Program-made: the position numbers and the translations under genes
The notes under the pieces: generated by a model
What the model was told of the DNA's origin: nothing
Seen by the model: the letters and a program-made list of their open reading frames with translations, nothing else
Databases searched by the model: none
Assembly (NCBI GenBank): GCA_951394405.1
Contig: OX596337.1
Coordinates: 186,001 to 250,000, forward strand
Direction of reading: 5' to 3'
DNA from: Coprinellus micaceus
Lineage: Eukaryota > Basidiomycota > Agaricomycetes > Agaricales > Psathyrellaceae
DNA length: 64,000 nucleotides
Shown: one piece after another, positions 46,921 to 58,521 of the stretch
Position numbering within the stretch: position 1 is the stretch's first letter
Layout of the letters: every line of letters begins with the position of its first letter

Positions 46921-47687
46921 ACGTTGACGGAATTGAGGTAGCGGTTACATTGTTGGGACAAGTGTGCCATGCCGAGTTTGGGTTTCCCCAGGCTGCCAGG
47001 TCTTGACGGATCCTCCACTCCTGGTCCGGGCAAGTTCGACCTGATATTATGCTCCTCGTTAGAATATGTGCAGAAATGACCAAAATGCAACGCACTGGGC
47101 TGCATTCCGGCTACGAGGTGCAGCACCGGTAAAACGGTGAGCGCTAATCGCACACTGACAATGGTACGCATCCCCGTGAAGTACCAGATGGGTATTGATG
47201 CACTATGGGGGAAGAAGAGGAGTTGGTTTGTATGGACATGATGGTGCGGAGCGAGGTTGAACACCGCACGTTTCCAGGCGCCGAAAGGGAACTTCACACG
47301 ATGTCACAGCGGCCCGTCCGAAGCGCTGGCGATTACTTTGGGCGCTTACGCAACTCTACCTGACGCCATTGTCTTTGGAAACACCCGCAGGAGGTCCCAA
47401 TTCCAGAATTGTGAGCGGGAAAAGTTCCTGATACACGCGTCGGGTTCATCATCGATTAGCAAAGGTAGAATACTCTCGTATACATACATAGGACAATGGG
47501 GAAAGGGAAGTCATATAAATATGATACACGAAGACTCGAAACGGATAAATACATATGGCATAGGCAGAGAGATGTCGGAGAGCTGTTGATACATATGGAG
47601 AGCCAAACCTTCTATTCTAAATAAATCGGATTCGGGCTGCGACCTGGGAAATCCTCGTGCCCAGCCGCTCGACAAATGTGATGAAAT
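46921..47687. other. Region upstream of the DUF4246 paralog
   Basis: A minus-strand frame from the ATG at 47171 (MRTIVSVRLALTVLPVLHLVAG) looks like a signal peptide and stops near 46905. It could be a small secreted protein, a first exon of the DUF4246 gene, or chance. Nothing else is seen. Confidence 0.3.
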
Positions 47688-48420
47688 TCACAAAGCCGAC
47701 TGAGACTGCAACATGGCAGCGGCGACGACGAAGATTTCCAAGTTTCCAGCAGTCTGGAGGAGGGAAACGTGAAGGTCGAGGCAAAGGCTGTTGAGCGCGC
47801 CATTCCAGTAGAGCTTCCCGAGCTTCTCGGAGGAGTTGCCTGCGGTTCTCTTGTACAACTGGAGTGCAAATATTGTGAGTTGGATGGACATTGAAAAAAG
47901 GTTTGGCTTACCTTGATCAATCCTCCCTGGTTGGCCCAGGTGAAGGCGTCGTGTCCAACGGCCAACGACGCAGTGCTAAATTAAGTTGTGATGGGTATCA
48001 GTCGCCGATCCTCAGGACTATATCAGGGAACAAGGCAAACCTTCTATCATGCGAGAAAATAAGCCACCTCGTCGCATCCTGCCTCTGGACGCGATTTCCA
48101 ATGGTGACGACGGGAGCTTGATCAGTCCATTCAATAGTCGCTAGCGTCACACCATTCGCCGCCGAACTGAATGTGGTAACCCTAACACCATTGATGACGC
48201 CTGTCGTGATGTTGAAATAGGTCTTTATGGTGTCAGTAACGGTGGAGTCCAAGGGGCCACCGCCGTTTGTATTGAACTGGAACGTCATGGTGTTCGGGGA
48301 AGCAATTGCAGGAGGGGACGGCAATGCGCCATAGGTAGGAGCATGCGGGTTGAGGGCCTGCTGCCAGTAGCTTCCTCCGGCCCATTGTCCTTGTGCGTAG
48401 GGGTTAGAGATGTGAGACAT
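47688..48420 (-). CDS. DUF6593-like basidiomycete protein
   Basis: Exons 48420-48041, 47975-47912 and 47858-47688 give 204 residues in one frame. After a Pro/Ala-rich N-terminus, the sequence has the strand-rich pattern of proteins annotated as DUF6593 in agaricomycetes: MTFQFN, a Thr-rich stretch, VTLATIEWTDQAPVVTIGNRVQ, then WLIFSHDR and LGKLYWNG, closing with LEIFVVAAAMLQSQ. These proteins are small, cytosolic by appearance and uncharacterised. No signal peptide or membrane segment is seen. The family name is from memory of the pattern and should be treated as likely rather than certain. Confidence 0.72.
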
Positions 48421-49748
48421 TGTGGAGCTGAGAGTGAGTTGGGATGTTGAAGAAGAGGCTGAATAAAGGCGAATGGTAAGTCTTCCTCCCTCCTCATGCT
48501 CATTTTAAACTGAATCCACACCAGTTCCCCACACGCAATACCGAGAATTGATATCAGAGCACTCACGACGGGGTAAGGTACATCGACCGCAGTTGAGCCT
48601 CGGGATACCTCTTCAAAACAAGGCTAGCGCATCGGCGTTACAGGATGACGGTCAATCATCCAGTATTTGACGCTGGTCCGGAAGCTCGGGGGAAAGCACG
48701 AATCTCCCTGCCCTTAGCCCTCTCACAGAACTGCTGTCAACTGCAACATTCCAGTTCGGAGTCGGAGACCCCGTTTCATCCCCCTCCTTCAGAGGTGCTA
48801 ATAAACAGTAGAGATCGACGTGTATGATCCGCAAACAGAGGTATGCTCTGCATCGGACATGATTCGGACTGCCGTAGCGTAATTGGGCTCGGAAATACTT
48901 TTTCATTCTGCGAGGCTGTACATGGGCGCTTATTCTCCGGTGACATCATCCCTTGGTTCCTTTTCCGTTCGGCCCTCCGGTGCGATGGTCGTAACACAGG
49001 TTGAGTCGAGGGTATACTACATTCTTGGATAAGATACTATACCGAGCACGACCATGACTCCGTTCTGCTTGTCTGCTCCCCCAAGCCAATATTCAACTAC
49101 TTGGCTCGGGGATCTCTGTAAATCATCTGTGGTGTAAAGATCCGTTTCTATGTTGCGGAGTGGCATCCGCATCAAGACTAGCTTTAGTTCTTACATGAAG
49201 GGGGGAACGTCTGTGTGTACGGTGCACGACTCGCCGGCTAGACGGTATGTCGAAGTGCGGTAAACGAATCAAATGAATAGGGACTGCGCTGTAGTAGGCG
49301 AGTGTACGAATTAAGTTTTCTGAAGTTCATCACCGCTAATATATCTGAAACACCAACTACACTTCGAAAGTTGAACAAGCCCTGATAGAGGTCTGCGGCG
49401 GGAATGCGACCCAACTGGAACCCTTGTCAAGCCAGCTTCGCGGACGCCGCGATTGTCGCTCTACCCAGGGCACATTCGCATCTGTCAGGGTTTCTAATCA
49501 ATTGAACTCCTTGGCCGAGGTGTACCAGGTATAATACAATTTTCAGCTCTATTACAAACGAACTTCCGTGGGATACTCTCGTCCGAGGCGCTGGAGTTTG
49601 CGGAGCCCAAACGGTGGCGGTGCAGGTCTCGTGATCGCGAAATTTCCATTTCGGTTTTCGGCGCTCTTCTGTGTTCAACCACGATCTTCCACCGGTGAGC
49701 ATTCTCAGATGCTATGTACATCTAGGAGCTAAAACATCGAAAGCTCTA
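48421..49748. other. Intergenic between divergent genes, about 1.3 kb
   Basis: No gene is supported. The segment separates the DUF6593-like gene (-) from GRC3 (+) and must contain both promoters. I see no clear TATA box near either start. Confidence 0.5.
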
Positions 49749-52485
49749 ATGATCAGCGCAGTAGCTGCACGAAAAGCGGCTCTCGCAAAGTCTCAGAGAG
49801 CAACGCCGACCACAGAACCCGAGACCTCACCACAACCGTCGTCTCCGGACGAAGCATCGTCATCGAAGAGGAAGTCTCCCGCATCGGAACCTGAAGGGCC
49901 TCCGAGTAGGCAGAAGAGGGCAAAACTAAAAGAGAAGGAGACGAAACAGAAGAAGGCCCACAGAAAGTCGGCGAAGGAGAAGTCCTCGAAACCGCCATCG
50001 AAAGTGCCGCGATACTTTGCAGAATCAAACGTTCCTTCGCAAGATCTGTTTCGGAAGGGAGAGGATGTCATAGAAATTGGCTCAGATTCTGATTCAGGGT
50101 CGGACGCGTCCCGGGGTTTCAACGTTCGCCTCGAAGAGGTAGCAGAAGACGGGCTTTCGTCGGAGGAAGACTCGGAGGAGGAAGCGTCTTGGGGACCACA
50201 GAGGGACGATTCGATGGACGTAGACGTGACCCAAATCAGCCTCTCTTCCCTCTTTCCCCATACCGCCGCCGCCCATTCGTCCGACCACCAAAATGCCCCT
50301 CTCTCCACCTTCCGGCCAGCGATCGACGAGAACCTTTTCTCTCTCACAGCGGAGGAGGTTTCCCGGCTCAACCTTCCACCAGCTCCTTCTTCCTCGCACA
50401 CCCACTCTCCCCCATCCACCCTGGTTCTCCTAGGCCCACACGAAACGCTCTGTTTGGTGGGAACATGCAATCTCACCGTCTTACACGGCTCCATCTCGAT
50501 CCTGGGGTCCAATCTGTTCCCATCGACCGACAGTCATCGTATCTACGCCCCCAAGTCATCTCCACTACCCATCATCCGGTGTTCATTTGCCAAGACAAAA
50601 GAATCCTTGCTCGGAGACGTCGACCTTCCACTAAGGGTTTCCATCGACAACGATATTCAGCTTCACGGTGCGGTTCTCCTCCTTCAAGAACTCCGGACCG
50701 GCATCGAGGGCCTGGGCAAGATCTGCCGTCCGTTCCTCAACGCGTTTCAACAATCGAAATGGCAGTCCACCAACGCTTTCAAGTTGTCCGGGCTATCTCT
50801 GGTACGTCAATCACTCGAAATATGTCATGACCTCACTGAACTCAATCGTAGGTGCAAGACCAACTCTCGAACGTGGCACCCTTCGTCCTCCCTCCATCTT
50901 GGTCCGAAACCCTCGAACGGTGTGCACCAAGCCTCCAACTTCCTGACGCACAAGATGCTTGCAACGTCTACCTCGTAAAAGGGCCCAAAAACGCGGGAAA
51001 GAGCACGTTTGCTCGGACACTGCTCAACAAATTGCTAGAGACGTATGAGCGCGTCGCGTTCCTTGAATGCGATCTTGGCCAATCCGAGTTCACCCCTGGC
51101 GGGATGGTTGCCCTGAACGTCATATCTCGACCCGTCTTCGGTACGCTGCCTCCCCAGCCCTGCTATTCGTAGTCTAACGAATAGCCTATGGCACAGGCCC
51201 ACCATTCACCCACCCCACATTACCCGTCGCAGCGCACTACGTCGGCTCTTCCACACCTCGATCCTCGCCCTCGCACTACCTCGAAGCCATTCAAGCCCTC
51301 CTACAGGTCTACAGGCTGGAGATCCAGACACCCAGTGACGAGCGGTTGGCCCGGGAAGGGGGGTCTGATCCGGAGTCGTCGCAGAAAGTTCGGCACATCA
51401 TTCCCCTCATCGTTAACAGCATGGGATGGTCAAAAGGTCTCGGGTCGGACTTGAATCAAAAGATAGAGGAGTGGGCAATACCGACTGATGTCTTCACCTT
51501 CGAACCGCCGGAGGAGACATCGGGGCCTAGCCAACCTCTCCCAATTCGGAGGCAACACCGCCAGTCGTTTGGTGCTTTCAATGGAGGGTCGATGGACGGT
51601 GGCGCTGGAACTGGTGCTTTGCGCACGCATTTCTTGGATGCACCAATCTTGCCGGAGGGTGGGGTGTCATCGCAGTATACCGCCGCCGATCACCGAACCC
51701 TCACCCTCTTATCTTACTTCCACGCCGTATTCCCGTCTTTGCCCAACCAGCGACACCAGCTGGACTTACCGTCATCGTCCTCGCTGCCCTTAGTCGAGGA
51801 ACTCTCGCTGGGCCAGTCTACTGCCGAGTCGTGGAACACCAACATCCCGCTAGTCGCCATGCGCCCGTACGAAGTCGACGCCTCGAAAGCTCTCGATAGG
51901 GTTATCCTGACCGGTTCTGGGAGTGAAGACGTCGTTGAGGAGGAGGTGGGGAGGGTTTTGAATGGGGCTGTTGTGGGGCTTGTCAGCTGCACCGAAGGGG
52001 CGTTCGCGCATTGGTCGAACCCGGAGGAAGGTCGTCAACAGCCTGACCAGCTGGCTAAACGGAAAAAGCTTCCCTACACGCAACATTGCCCTTCCCCTGA
52101 CCCCTCTAATGCGACGTGCGTGGGGTTAGGACTGGTTCGGGCCGTACATCCCAGGCACATAGAGGGTCAGGCATCGGGAAGCAATGATGCTGTACAAGGC
52201 CAAGGCCCCCAAGTCGATTTGCAACTCCTCACTCCTATCCCACCCCAGCTGCTCTCATCGACCCGCGTCTTCGTCAAAGGCGAGATGGAGCTCCCCATCT
52301 GGGGTATGTTGGACTTCAGAGCTTGGGACGCAGAGCAGTCGAGAGGGGATCGCGATGTGGGTGGGGTGGTTGATATCGAGCAGGGGAAGACACCGTATTT
52401 GCAGTGGGGGAAGAGTAGTGGGGGGGCAGTGGGGGCGGAGAGGAGAAGGGTGAGGAGGAATTTGATGCGGAGAGGGCAGATGTAA
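49749..52485 (+). CDS. GRC3: Polynucleotide 5'-hydroxyl-kinase GRC3 (NOL9-type)
   Basis: Exons 49749-50801, 50852-51140 and 51185-52485 encode 880 residues. The N-terminal 160 residues are a basic, Lys/Ser-rich and then acidic tail suited to nucleolar targeting. The kinase P-loop GPKNAGKST is at 395-403, followed by ECDLGQSEF (about 423-431), GPPFTHPTLP and LEIQTPSDERLAR, all typical of the Grc3/Nol9 branch of the Clp1 family. PLIVNSMGWSKGLG continues the kinase fold. GRC3 phosphorylates 5'-OH RNA ends, works with Las1 in removal of ITS2 from pre-rRNA, and acts in the nucleolus. The start at 49749 is the ATG heading the basic tail; the frame upstream extends to 49671. It is a single-copy housekeeping gene inside an otherwise accessory-looking region. 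Confidence 0.93.
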
Positions 52486-52757
52486 GCAAAGAGGGCGCTA
52501 GTCGGTTTTGGTGTTGGCCCCAGTGGGTCGTCAAAATACGTGTCTTTTGGGATACTTCATTTCAGTTGGAATATAACGTTTCAGCATCCTTTGGTACCAG
52601 TAGTAACGATTCGACGAGCGCAAGGTGGGGTAACGAGGGTGAGAATATCGGCGGAATTGATAGTTCCTGAGAGCTTTCATAGTGAAGTAAATCAATTTCA
52701 AGGTTGGATTAAACCACCATCATCGCCTCCACCTCATCTTTCCCTCAATGCGCTAAC

Positions 52758-54987
52758 ATGGGCTCCCTAGCAAATGGAGGACGAATGCGCGTTCTCCGCC
52801 TCACTCGGGAAAGATACGGTGAGTTCCTTGATTTGATTTAAAGCTTGTTCAACGCAACTGACCGTCTTGAGCTGCTAGCAGCATCGCCCTATCTGGGGCT
52901 CGTCCCATCCCCAAGCCATACCTCATGTATCCGCCCATTGTCTAAGCAAGCCAATATGAGAGTCGTTACGGCGAAACCAGGGCATGGGTTGCCTTTGCCT
53001 TTCGCCAACACTTTACAATCGCTTTGGCGTGAAGACATACCAGGACGATTCCGAAACGCTGTCCTCGACGAGGGTGTGTCGAGTCACGAATCAGGTGGAG
53101 TGTAAGTGGTCTCAACACTAAACGCTTGGAATGGAGGGTTGAAATCGAGGCTCTGGGTATAGGTTCGATCATATAACGCTGCGGGAGCTTACGATGATGC
53201 GATTCATGAATGCCGTCACGGACAAGCCCCAGTGGACTAGAAAGGTTTGGGCTTCCTCCTATAGGCAACGAGGTTGGTGCTGATTTCTATTGGGTATGTA
53301 GGTCTTCGATAATGCGATTATCGAAAAATGGAGACTTGAGGCGCTCAACGACGGCCCAGCCTTCGGAACTCAAATGACGGAGCGAATGTTCAACTATTGC
53401 ATGCAGGAGCTGCAGTATGTCGCTGAGCGTCACCCAGACTCACCTCGAAGCGCCATTCAAGTCCTCCACACGGATGCTGGCGTCTACAAGTCCGATGAAG
53501 CTGTGCCAGAGAAAACGAAACTAGCTCTCCAAAAGGCAGTTGGGATACTCGAAGACGCCCCGCAGGAGCAGAAGGACTGGCACCCAGGCTCAGATGGCAA
53601 GGTGCATGACCTTGTACATCCCAGTCTATTTCCGTTGGTTTATGGGAGGACAAGGGTGCTGCCCATTGGCGCGAGAGCCACAACGCTCGACGATTGCATT
53701 GAACGCTGGGGGGAGGGCGAGGCCATCCCTGTTTCGACGGAAAGTGCCGTGACCGAGTCAACACTGCTATTCAAGGATAACCCTCAGGCAGCATTCGACG
53801 AGGCGGCATGGAGCAGGAAATTTCAGTGGCTACCGGCTGACGTCGACATTTCGGGCGAAAGACCTAGGTACGCATTCTCAAATCGCCAGGCTGCCAGCAG
53901 CTCACTCGCTTATGTGTCCCAGAATCCTGTCGTATATCAATAATCTGCATCCCCAGAGACATAGGGAGCTCTACGGGCTCGTAGAAGATGTGATTGAAGC
54001 CGCCATCCCGTTATGGAACCTCACCCTCGCGCCCTACGCCAGCCTCTACAATTCCCCTCGGCGTATCGTCTATGACGAGTGTCGGTACAACCCCGACCCT
54101 GAAAAGGATATGCCCGAGCCAGAACGTGAAGCGGGGGAAGACCGCAAATTGTGGGGTGCGCGGAACGATTTATACTGGGAGTGGGTGCAAATAAAGAGGA
54201 AGGTCATTCTACCAGAGCCGCCGGAGAAGTTCGAACCCCTTCCCGCACCTCTACCACTCAACCTGAGGAAGAGGTATGGGGGCAAGCCCCTCCAAGTCAT
54301 AGTGAAGCTGGCCAACGTCGAATTGACCCCGGAGAAGCCGGAGTACGGAGGCGGGACGTGGCACGTCGAGGGGAAAATGGTAAGTACGAACGGCCCACTT
54401 TTTCGACTATACTGACCCTTTTTCAAAAGAACGAGGCAATTGCAGCAACCGCTCTGTATTACTACGATTCCGAAAATATCACCACTTCCACTCTGGCATT
54501 CCGGCAACTGAGTCAAGACTTCGACCCTTACAACACCCCAGGATACGAACAAGACCACCATGACTGGCTTCCGGCAGTATATGGCTTGGAACAAGAAGGG
54601 TCGCTGATTCAGAACATTGGAAGCGTTGTAACGTCGGAAGGTAGACTTATCACCTTCCCAAATATCATCCACCACCAAGTACAATCGTTCAAACTCGTCG
54701 ACCCAACGAAACCCGGACATCGCAAGTTGTTAGCCATCTTCCTCGTGGACCCCAACATCAGCATCGTCAGCACGGCCGATGTACCATGTCAGAGAGCTGA
54801 CTGGGTTGACGAACTCATGATTGGGGGAGACGTGGAAGGGGGCGTCAAGGGGAGTGGGTCCTCGTACCCGATGACTATGGACCAGGCGAAGGAGTATAGG
54901 GAAAGGTTCATGGAGGAAAGAAAAGAGTTCCAGCTGCTGCACAGGCGGTATAGCGAAGGTGATGCTATCAGCCTTTGCGAACACTGA
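52758..54987 (+). CDS. DUF4246-family protein, probable 2OG-Fe(II) oxygenase fold
   Basis: Six exons (52758-52818, 52879-53101, 53163-53244, 53302-53867, 53923-54379, 54430-54987) keep one frame for 648 residues. DUF4246 landmarks appear in order: KPGHGLPLP, LRELTMMRFMN, DWHPGSDGKVHDLVHPSLFP, WLPADVDI, YINNLHPQRHRELYGLVEDV, LTPEKPEYGGGTWHVEG, then NEAIAAT and PTKPGHRKLLAIFLVDP. The family is fungal and uncharacterised. H458-x-E460 in WHVEG and H560 with R561/K562 in PGHRK fit the iron- and 2-oxoglutarate-binding pattern of prolyl-hydroxylase-like enzymes (inference). No signal peptide. A degenerate fragment and an irregular paralog lie 6-10 kb away on the other strand. The first exon is chosen because its splice joins in frame; it carries no known motif. 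Confidence 0.88.
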
Positions 54988-56269
54988 AGTACGTTTCCAT
55001 ACCTTTAACGTCGATTCACGTTGTTGGTATACCTCCATTGGTGGCTTCTGGCCGACCCTGTCGAGTAAAAAGCGCCACACGTTACGGTGAAACCCCCTGC
55101 TGACCCATGGATGGCAGGCTCTCCAATCTGTTGGAAATCCCCCCGCCCCAGCGATGTTGACCTCCCAGCGACGTATCTTCGTCCCAGTTTCGCCTCGATC
55201 ACTGACACATACTACGAGTTGTGCCCGCACAGGCCGTCCAATTGCCACGTTACGCCCATGGCCCGGAATAACGGACGATGCCTCCGCGTTTCACTGGAGA
55301 TTTGCACCTGGTGTTTGACAGGATCTGTGAATCACTGGAAGAACTTGGCAAGAACATCCGAAGCATACCAACCAACTTTCGACATAGCCCTCCCCCACAA
55401 TGTACAATGATGTCAGGGAGATGCGCCCTGGCCGGTCACTGCAGACGAGATTTAGCATACATAAGGACCTGGCTGGACAGCTCGCTCTGAAGGCCCCGGC
55501 TCCTCGATTGGGGTCGTACGAGACGTCTTGACACCTGGTGCTTGATTACAAACACTGACTCCTAGGGGATCGCAGTTTAGATATTGAGCGAGAACAACGC
55601 CAAAACAAGGAGGACTGTCGAAAGAAGCGGGGATATCGATTTTGCAGTGGCATTTTTTGATACCAAGAGGAGCCGACGGTTCCCAAAACCCATCCTATAA
55701 TGGCGATGCCGGGAGCCTGAACACTGCCTCGCCTTCTTCTCCTGGCATTGTTTCGACTCCGAGCGTGGCATGACGTCCCACGCTCGTCCCAAGAGCTTTC
55801 ACTTTGAGAAGCTGGGGATTCTTCTGCGAAAAAAGCTTCAGGAAGACTGAGAAGGTCGATGGCCAGAGGCCTGTGGCCTCCATAAGCGCCCAGGCGCGAT
55901 CAAGGCGGAGCCCCATCAAGCGCCGACGTCGGTGAAATTCTGTTCCGAGGTGAGGTTATTGCGTGCGTGTCAACCATCACCTCTCCTTCAAACCGCAAAT
56001 CACAGCTTTGGCACTCCTTATTTCCGAGTTCGATGATCTCTGCAGCATGGGTGCGCAGAAAGACAAGGGTTTCCTTGCACAGGCGTGTGTGCGTTTGTGG
56101 GTTTCTTATCCCTTTGATGTGATTGGGCGTACAGGTTGACACGGTGAATGCAGCTCCTTCAGGCACCAAAACTAATGCCTCCTTCCCAATGCTATATTAG
56201 ACTTGGCCAAGTGATAGCTCGGTCAACTGATCCCCCCGTATCGTCTGGGCCGTCCACGTTCCCTTTACA
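54988..56269. other. Intergenic, with unassigned minus-strand frames
   Basis: Minus-strand frames 56169-55900 and 55919-55695 could be pieces of one short gene divergent from the peroxygenase (they contain CQSCDLRFEGEVMVD and LKLFSQKNPQLLKV), but I could not join them with acceptable splice sites, and I recognise no family. A plus-strand frame at 55087-55490 is equally unassigned. Confidence 0.35.
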
Positions 56270-56277
56270 TATAAATA
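56270..56277 (+). promoter_or_regulatory. TATA box of the peroxygenase-type gene
   Basis: TATAAATA lies 50 bp upstream of the ATG at 56327, followed by a pyrimidine-rich stretch with a CCTTCCCTTCACC core that could hold the transcription start. Confidence 0.55.
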
Positions 56278-56326
56278 TCTGACGTCGAGGACGATCGCCC
56301 ATTTCCTTCCCTTCACCCTGCGCACC

Positions 56327-57189
56327 ATGTCCACCCCGGAGACCCAAACTGCGACCGCTGCTGGGTCAACCAGCTCTTCCGTTCACAAAACGTGCCCTGC
56401 GACAGGGATGTCTGGTCCTGGGCACGAATTCCGTGCCCCCCAGGCCGGAGACTCCCGGTCACCCTGCCCTGCTCTGAATACCATGGCTAATCATGGCTAC
56501 CTGTAAGTTGTCGTTCTCTCACCATCGAGAGCCTAGCTAACCTCCCTCACAGTCCTCGAGATGGGAAGAAAATCTCTGCTTGGCAAATCGTCCAGGGCTT
56601 GGTGGACTGCTACGGTCTGACGAAGCTCTTTGCAATCTTCCTTTCCTACACTACCTTCCTCGTTCTTCGCCACTTCGGACCAATCGACCTCTATGAGATT
56701 GGAAAGCACGGTGCGGTCGAACACGACGCCAGCATCGTCCACCGGAACACGCCACCGGGGGAGACATACGCACCCATCGAAATCGACCGCGAGCTTCTCG
56801 CCGAGTTCGTGAAGGAGGCCCGGACCGAGGTGGAAGTCGAAGTCGAGACGGCAGACGGAAAGAAGGAGATTCAGAAGCAGACCCTGTTGACCACGACTGA
56901 CGTTGGACGGACCCGCGTGCGTCGAGAGAAGGAGTCGCCACTTGACGCGATACACGCGGAAATCGCGCGGGGGGAGGTCGCCATCATCATGGCTGTATGG
57001 GAGACGAAGACGGAGAAGGCTACTGGGACCCGGATAGACTGGTTGGAGAGGTGGCTTGGGGAGGAGAGACTTCCAGACAGCTGGAGGCCCACGAAGAGGG
57101 TTGGGCTGTTCGATACCATGAAATATGGTAAGCCCATCAAGAAAGCTGCGGATACCATTCGGGAAGCGGAGAACAAGAAGAAGGATTAA
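56327..57189 (+). CDS. Heme-thiolate peroxidase (chloroperoxidase / unspecific peroxygenase family), short
   Basis: Exons 56327-56502 and 56553-57189 give 270 residues. The heme-ligand motif PCP is at 46-48 within SPCPALNTMANHGYLPRDGK, so C47 is the proximal thiolate. EHD at 115-117 is the conserved Mg-binding/acid motif in VEHDASIVHR. ARGEVAIIMAVWE near 210 resembles the later conserved GE-A helix. The family uses hydrogen peroxide for halogenation or oxygen transfer to C-H bonds. Unlike most members it has no signal peptide: the N-terminus is a Thr/Ser-rich polar stretch, so an intracellular location is likely. The C-terminus is Lys-rich (ENKKKD). A TATAAATA box precedes it. Confidence 0.88.
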
Positions 57190-58521
57190 GTTTGCTTGTA
57201 TGTATGTCAGTGCTGATACCTCTCCATATCTATTCGTAATTCTTCAGGCCATTGTATTGGTTATCACGCATCCTCGTCTTTACTCACCGTATTCATTGAA
57301 TAGTTGTCCACTACCCCCTCCATAATGAAACTCACTTGTAGGCATACCAGCGCTGATTGCCTGTCGGCCATGGTCAGATAAGATATGGAGGAGCGTACAC
57401 AAAGTGTCACCCCGCCCACTTGGTTTGGGACGATCGTTTTACAGTCTCTCGGCGACGGTTCAACGTTCAACTTTGAGGTTAACAGGAAATCTTGGTTTCA
57501 TTTTGAGGTGGCGACTAACTAAAAGTGACGTAGCTTTAATTTTAATTCCCCGCTTCTCAATCTTAGTGCCATCGGAACCACTGGATGGAACGAAGCTATG
57601 TACGAGAGTCGGTCGCCGGCGTGTGACGTCGGTAAAATAGCCTCTGGCTTTGCTGAAGCCCGTTTCTTTCGTTAACTTCGATTACGGTGCGGCTCCTCAA
57701 CGCAGGCGGAGAGAAGCAGAGTCCGTTTCTCCCTAGCATGGCCTCGAAGCGTTGCATCGTGATTTACTCCTCGGATCCGACAACTGTCCCAACTCGCTCC
57801 TGTTGGTCAGTCTCACGTCGTCTAGCGCATACCACCTCAAAAGATGTTGGTGAGGTGGCCGGAATACAAATATACTCCGTATACCCACCATATTCGACAT
57901 ATGTCCCCAGATATCGCTCGAGGGGCCGGGGCACATTCATTTAAGCGCCCGAGAAAGGTCCGGCAAAACCCGGTCTGATGATGCCGGGTTGCTCACGTTT
58001 TGCACGAACCACCATGTGCTCTGACTCTGACTCTTTCACCATCTCCTCCATGATCAACCTACCCTTGCCCTGCACATTCCGTGTCTGCGTCTACCTACAT
58101 GGCTCACTGTCATGTTGAGCAATGGCGAACTGGAGCGACGGTTCTGACGTCGACAGCTTCAACACCATCCATACCTCTCTACCTTCATCTACGACCCAGA
58201 ACGCCTCTGATGCCCGCATTTATCGATGGAATGCGGCCCAAACGCAACAAATAGTCTCAGTGGTTGGCCCATCCAACGGCCTTGACCCACGGAGACGGCG
58301 AGACCCCTAGTATGAGCATTGCAGGCTAGACCCTGTATAGGCGTCTAGCACCAGGATTCGTGGCGGAATGGTGGTGGAAGATCCACAGAACCGGATTTGT
58401 GCTCCATCTCTTGTTCAGTTGGCCCTTGGTGCGCGGTACGATCACTCGTCGAAATGCGGCTCCATACTAACTAGAGGTACGAACAGGAATCACAGTTATC
58501 TAAAACGGCTATCCCTCCTGT
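57190..58521. other. Intergenic, about 1.3 kb
   Basis: No gene is supported. A 62-residue frame from the ATG at 58122 has no partner exon. A perfect 7-bp inverted repeat AACCCGG/CCGGGTT lies near 57967-57990. Confidence 0.45.

Noticed and set aside
49793..50512. 239-codon minus-strand frame inside GRC3 exon 1
   Set aside because: It is antisense to the Ser/Lys/Glu-rich tail of GRC3, whose frame and splices are well supported.
57967..58035. Possible box C/D snoRNA (TGATGA and CTGA close together)
   Set aside because: The spacing and terminal stem are not convincing, and such short motifs arise often by chance.
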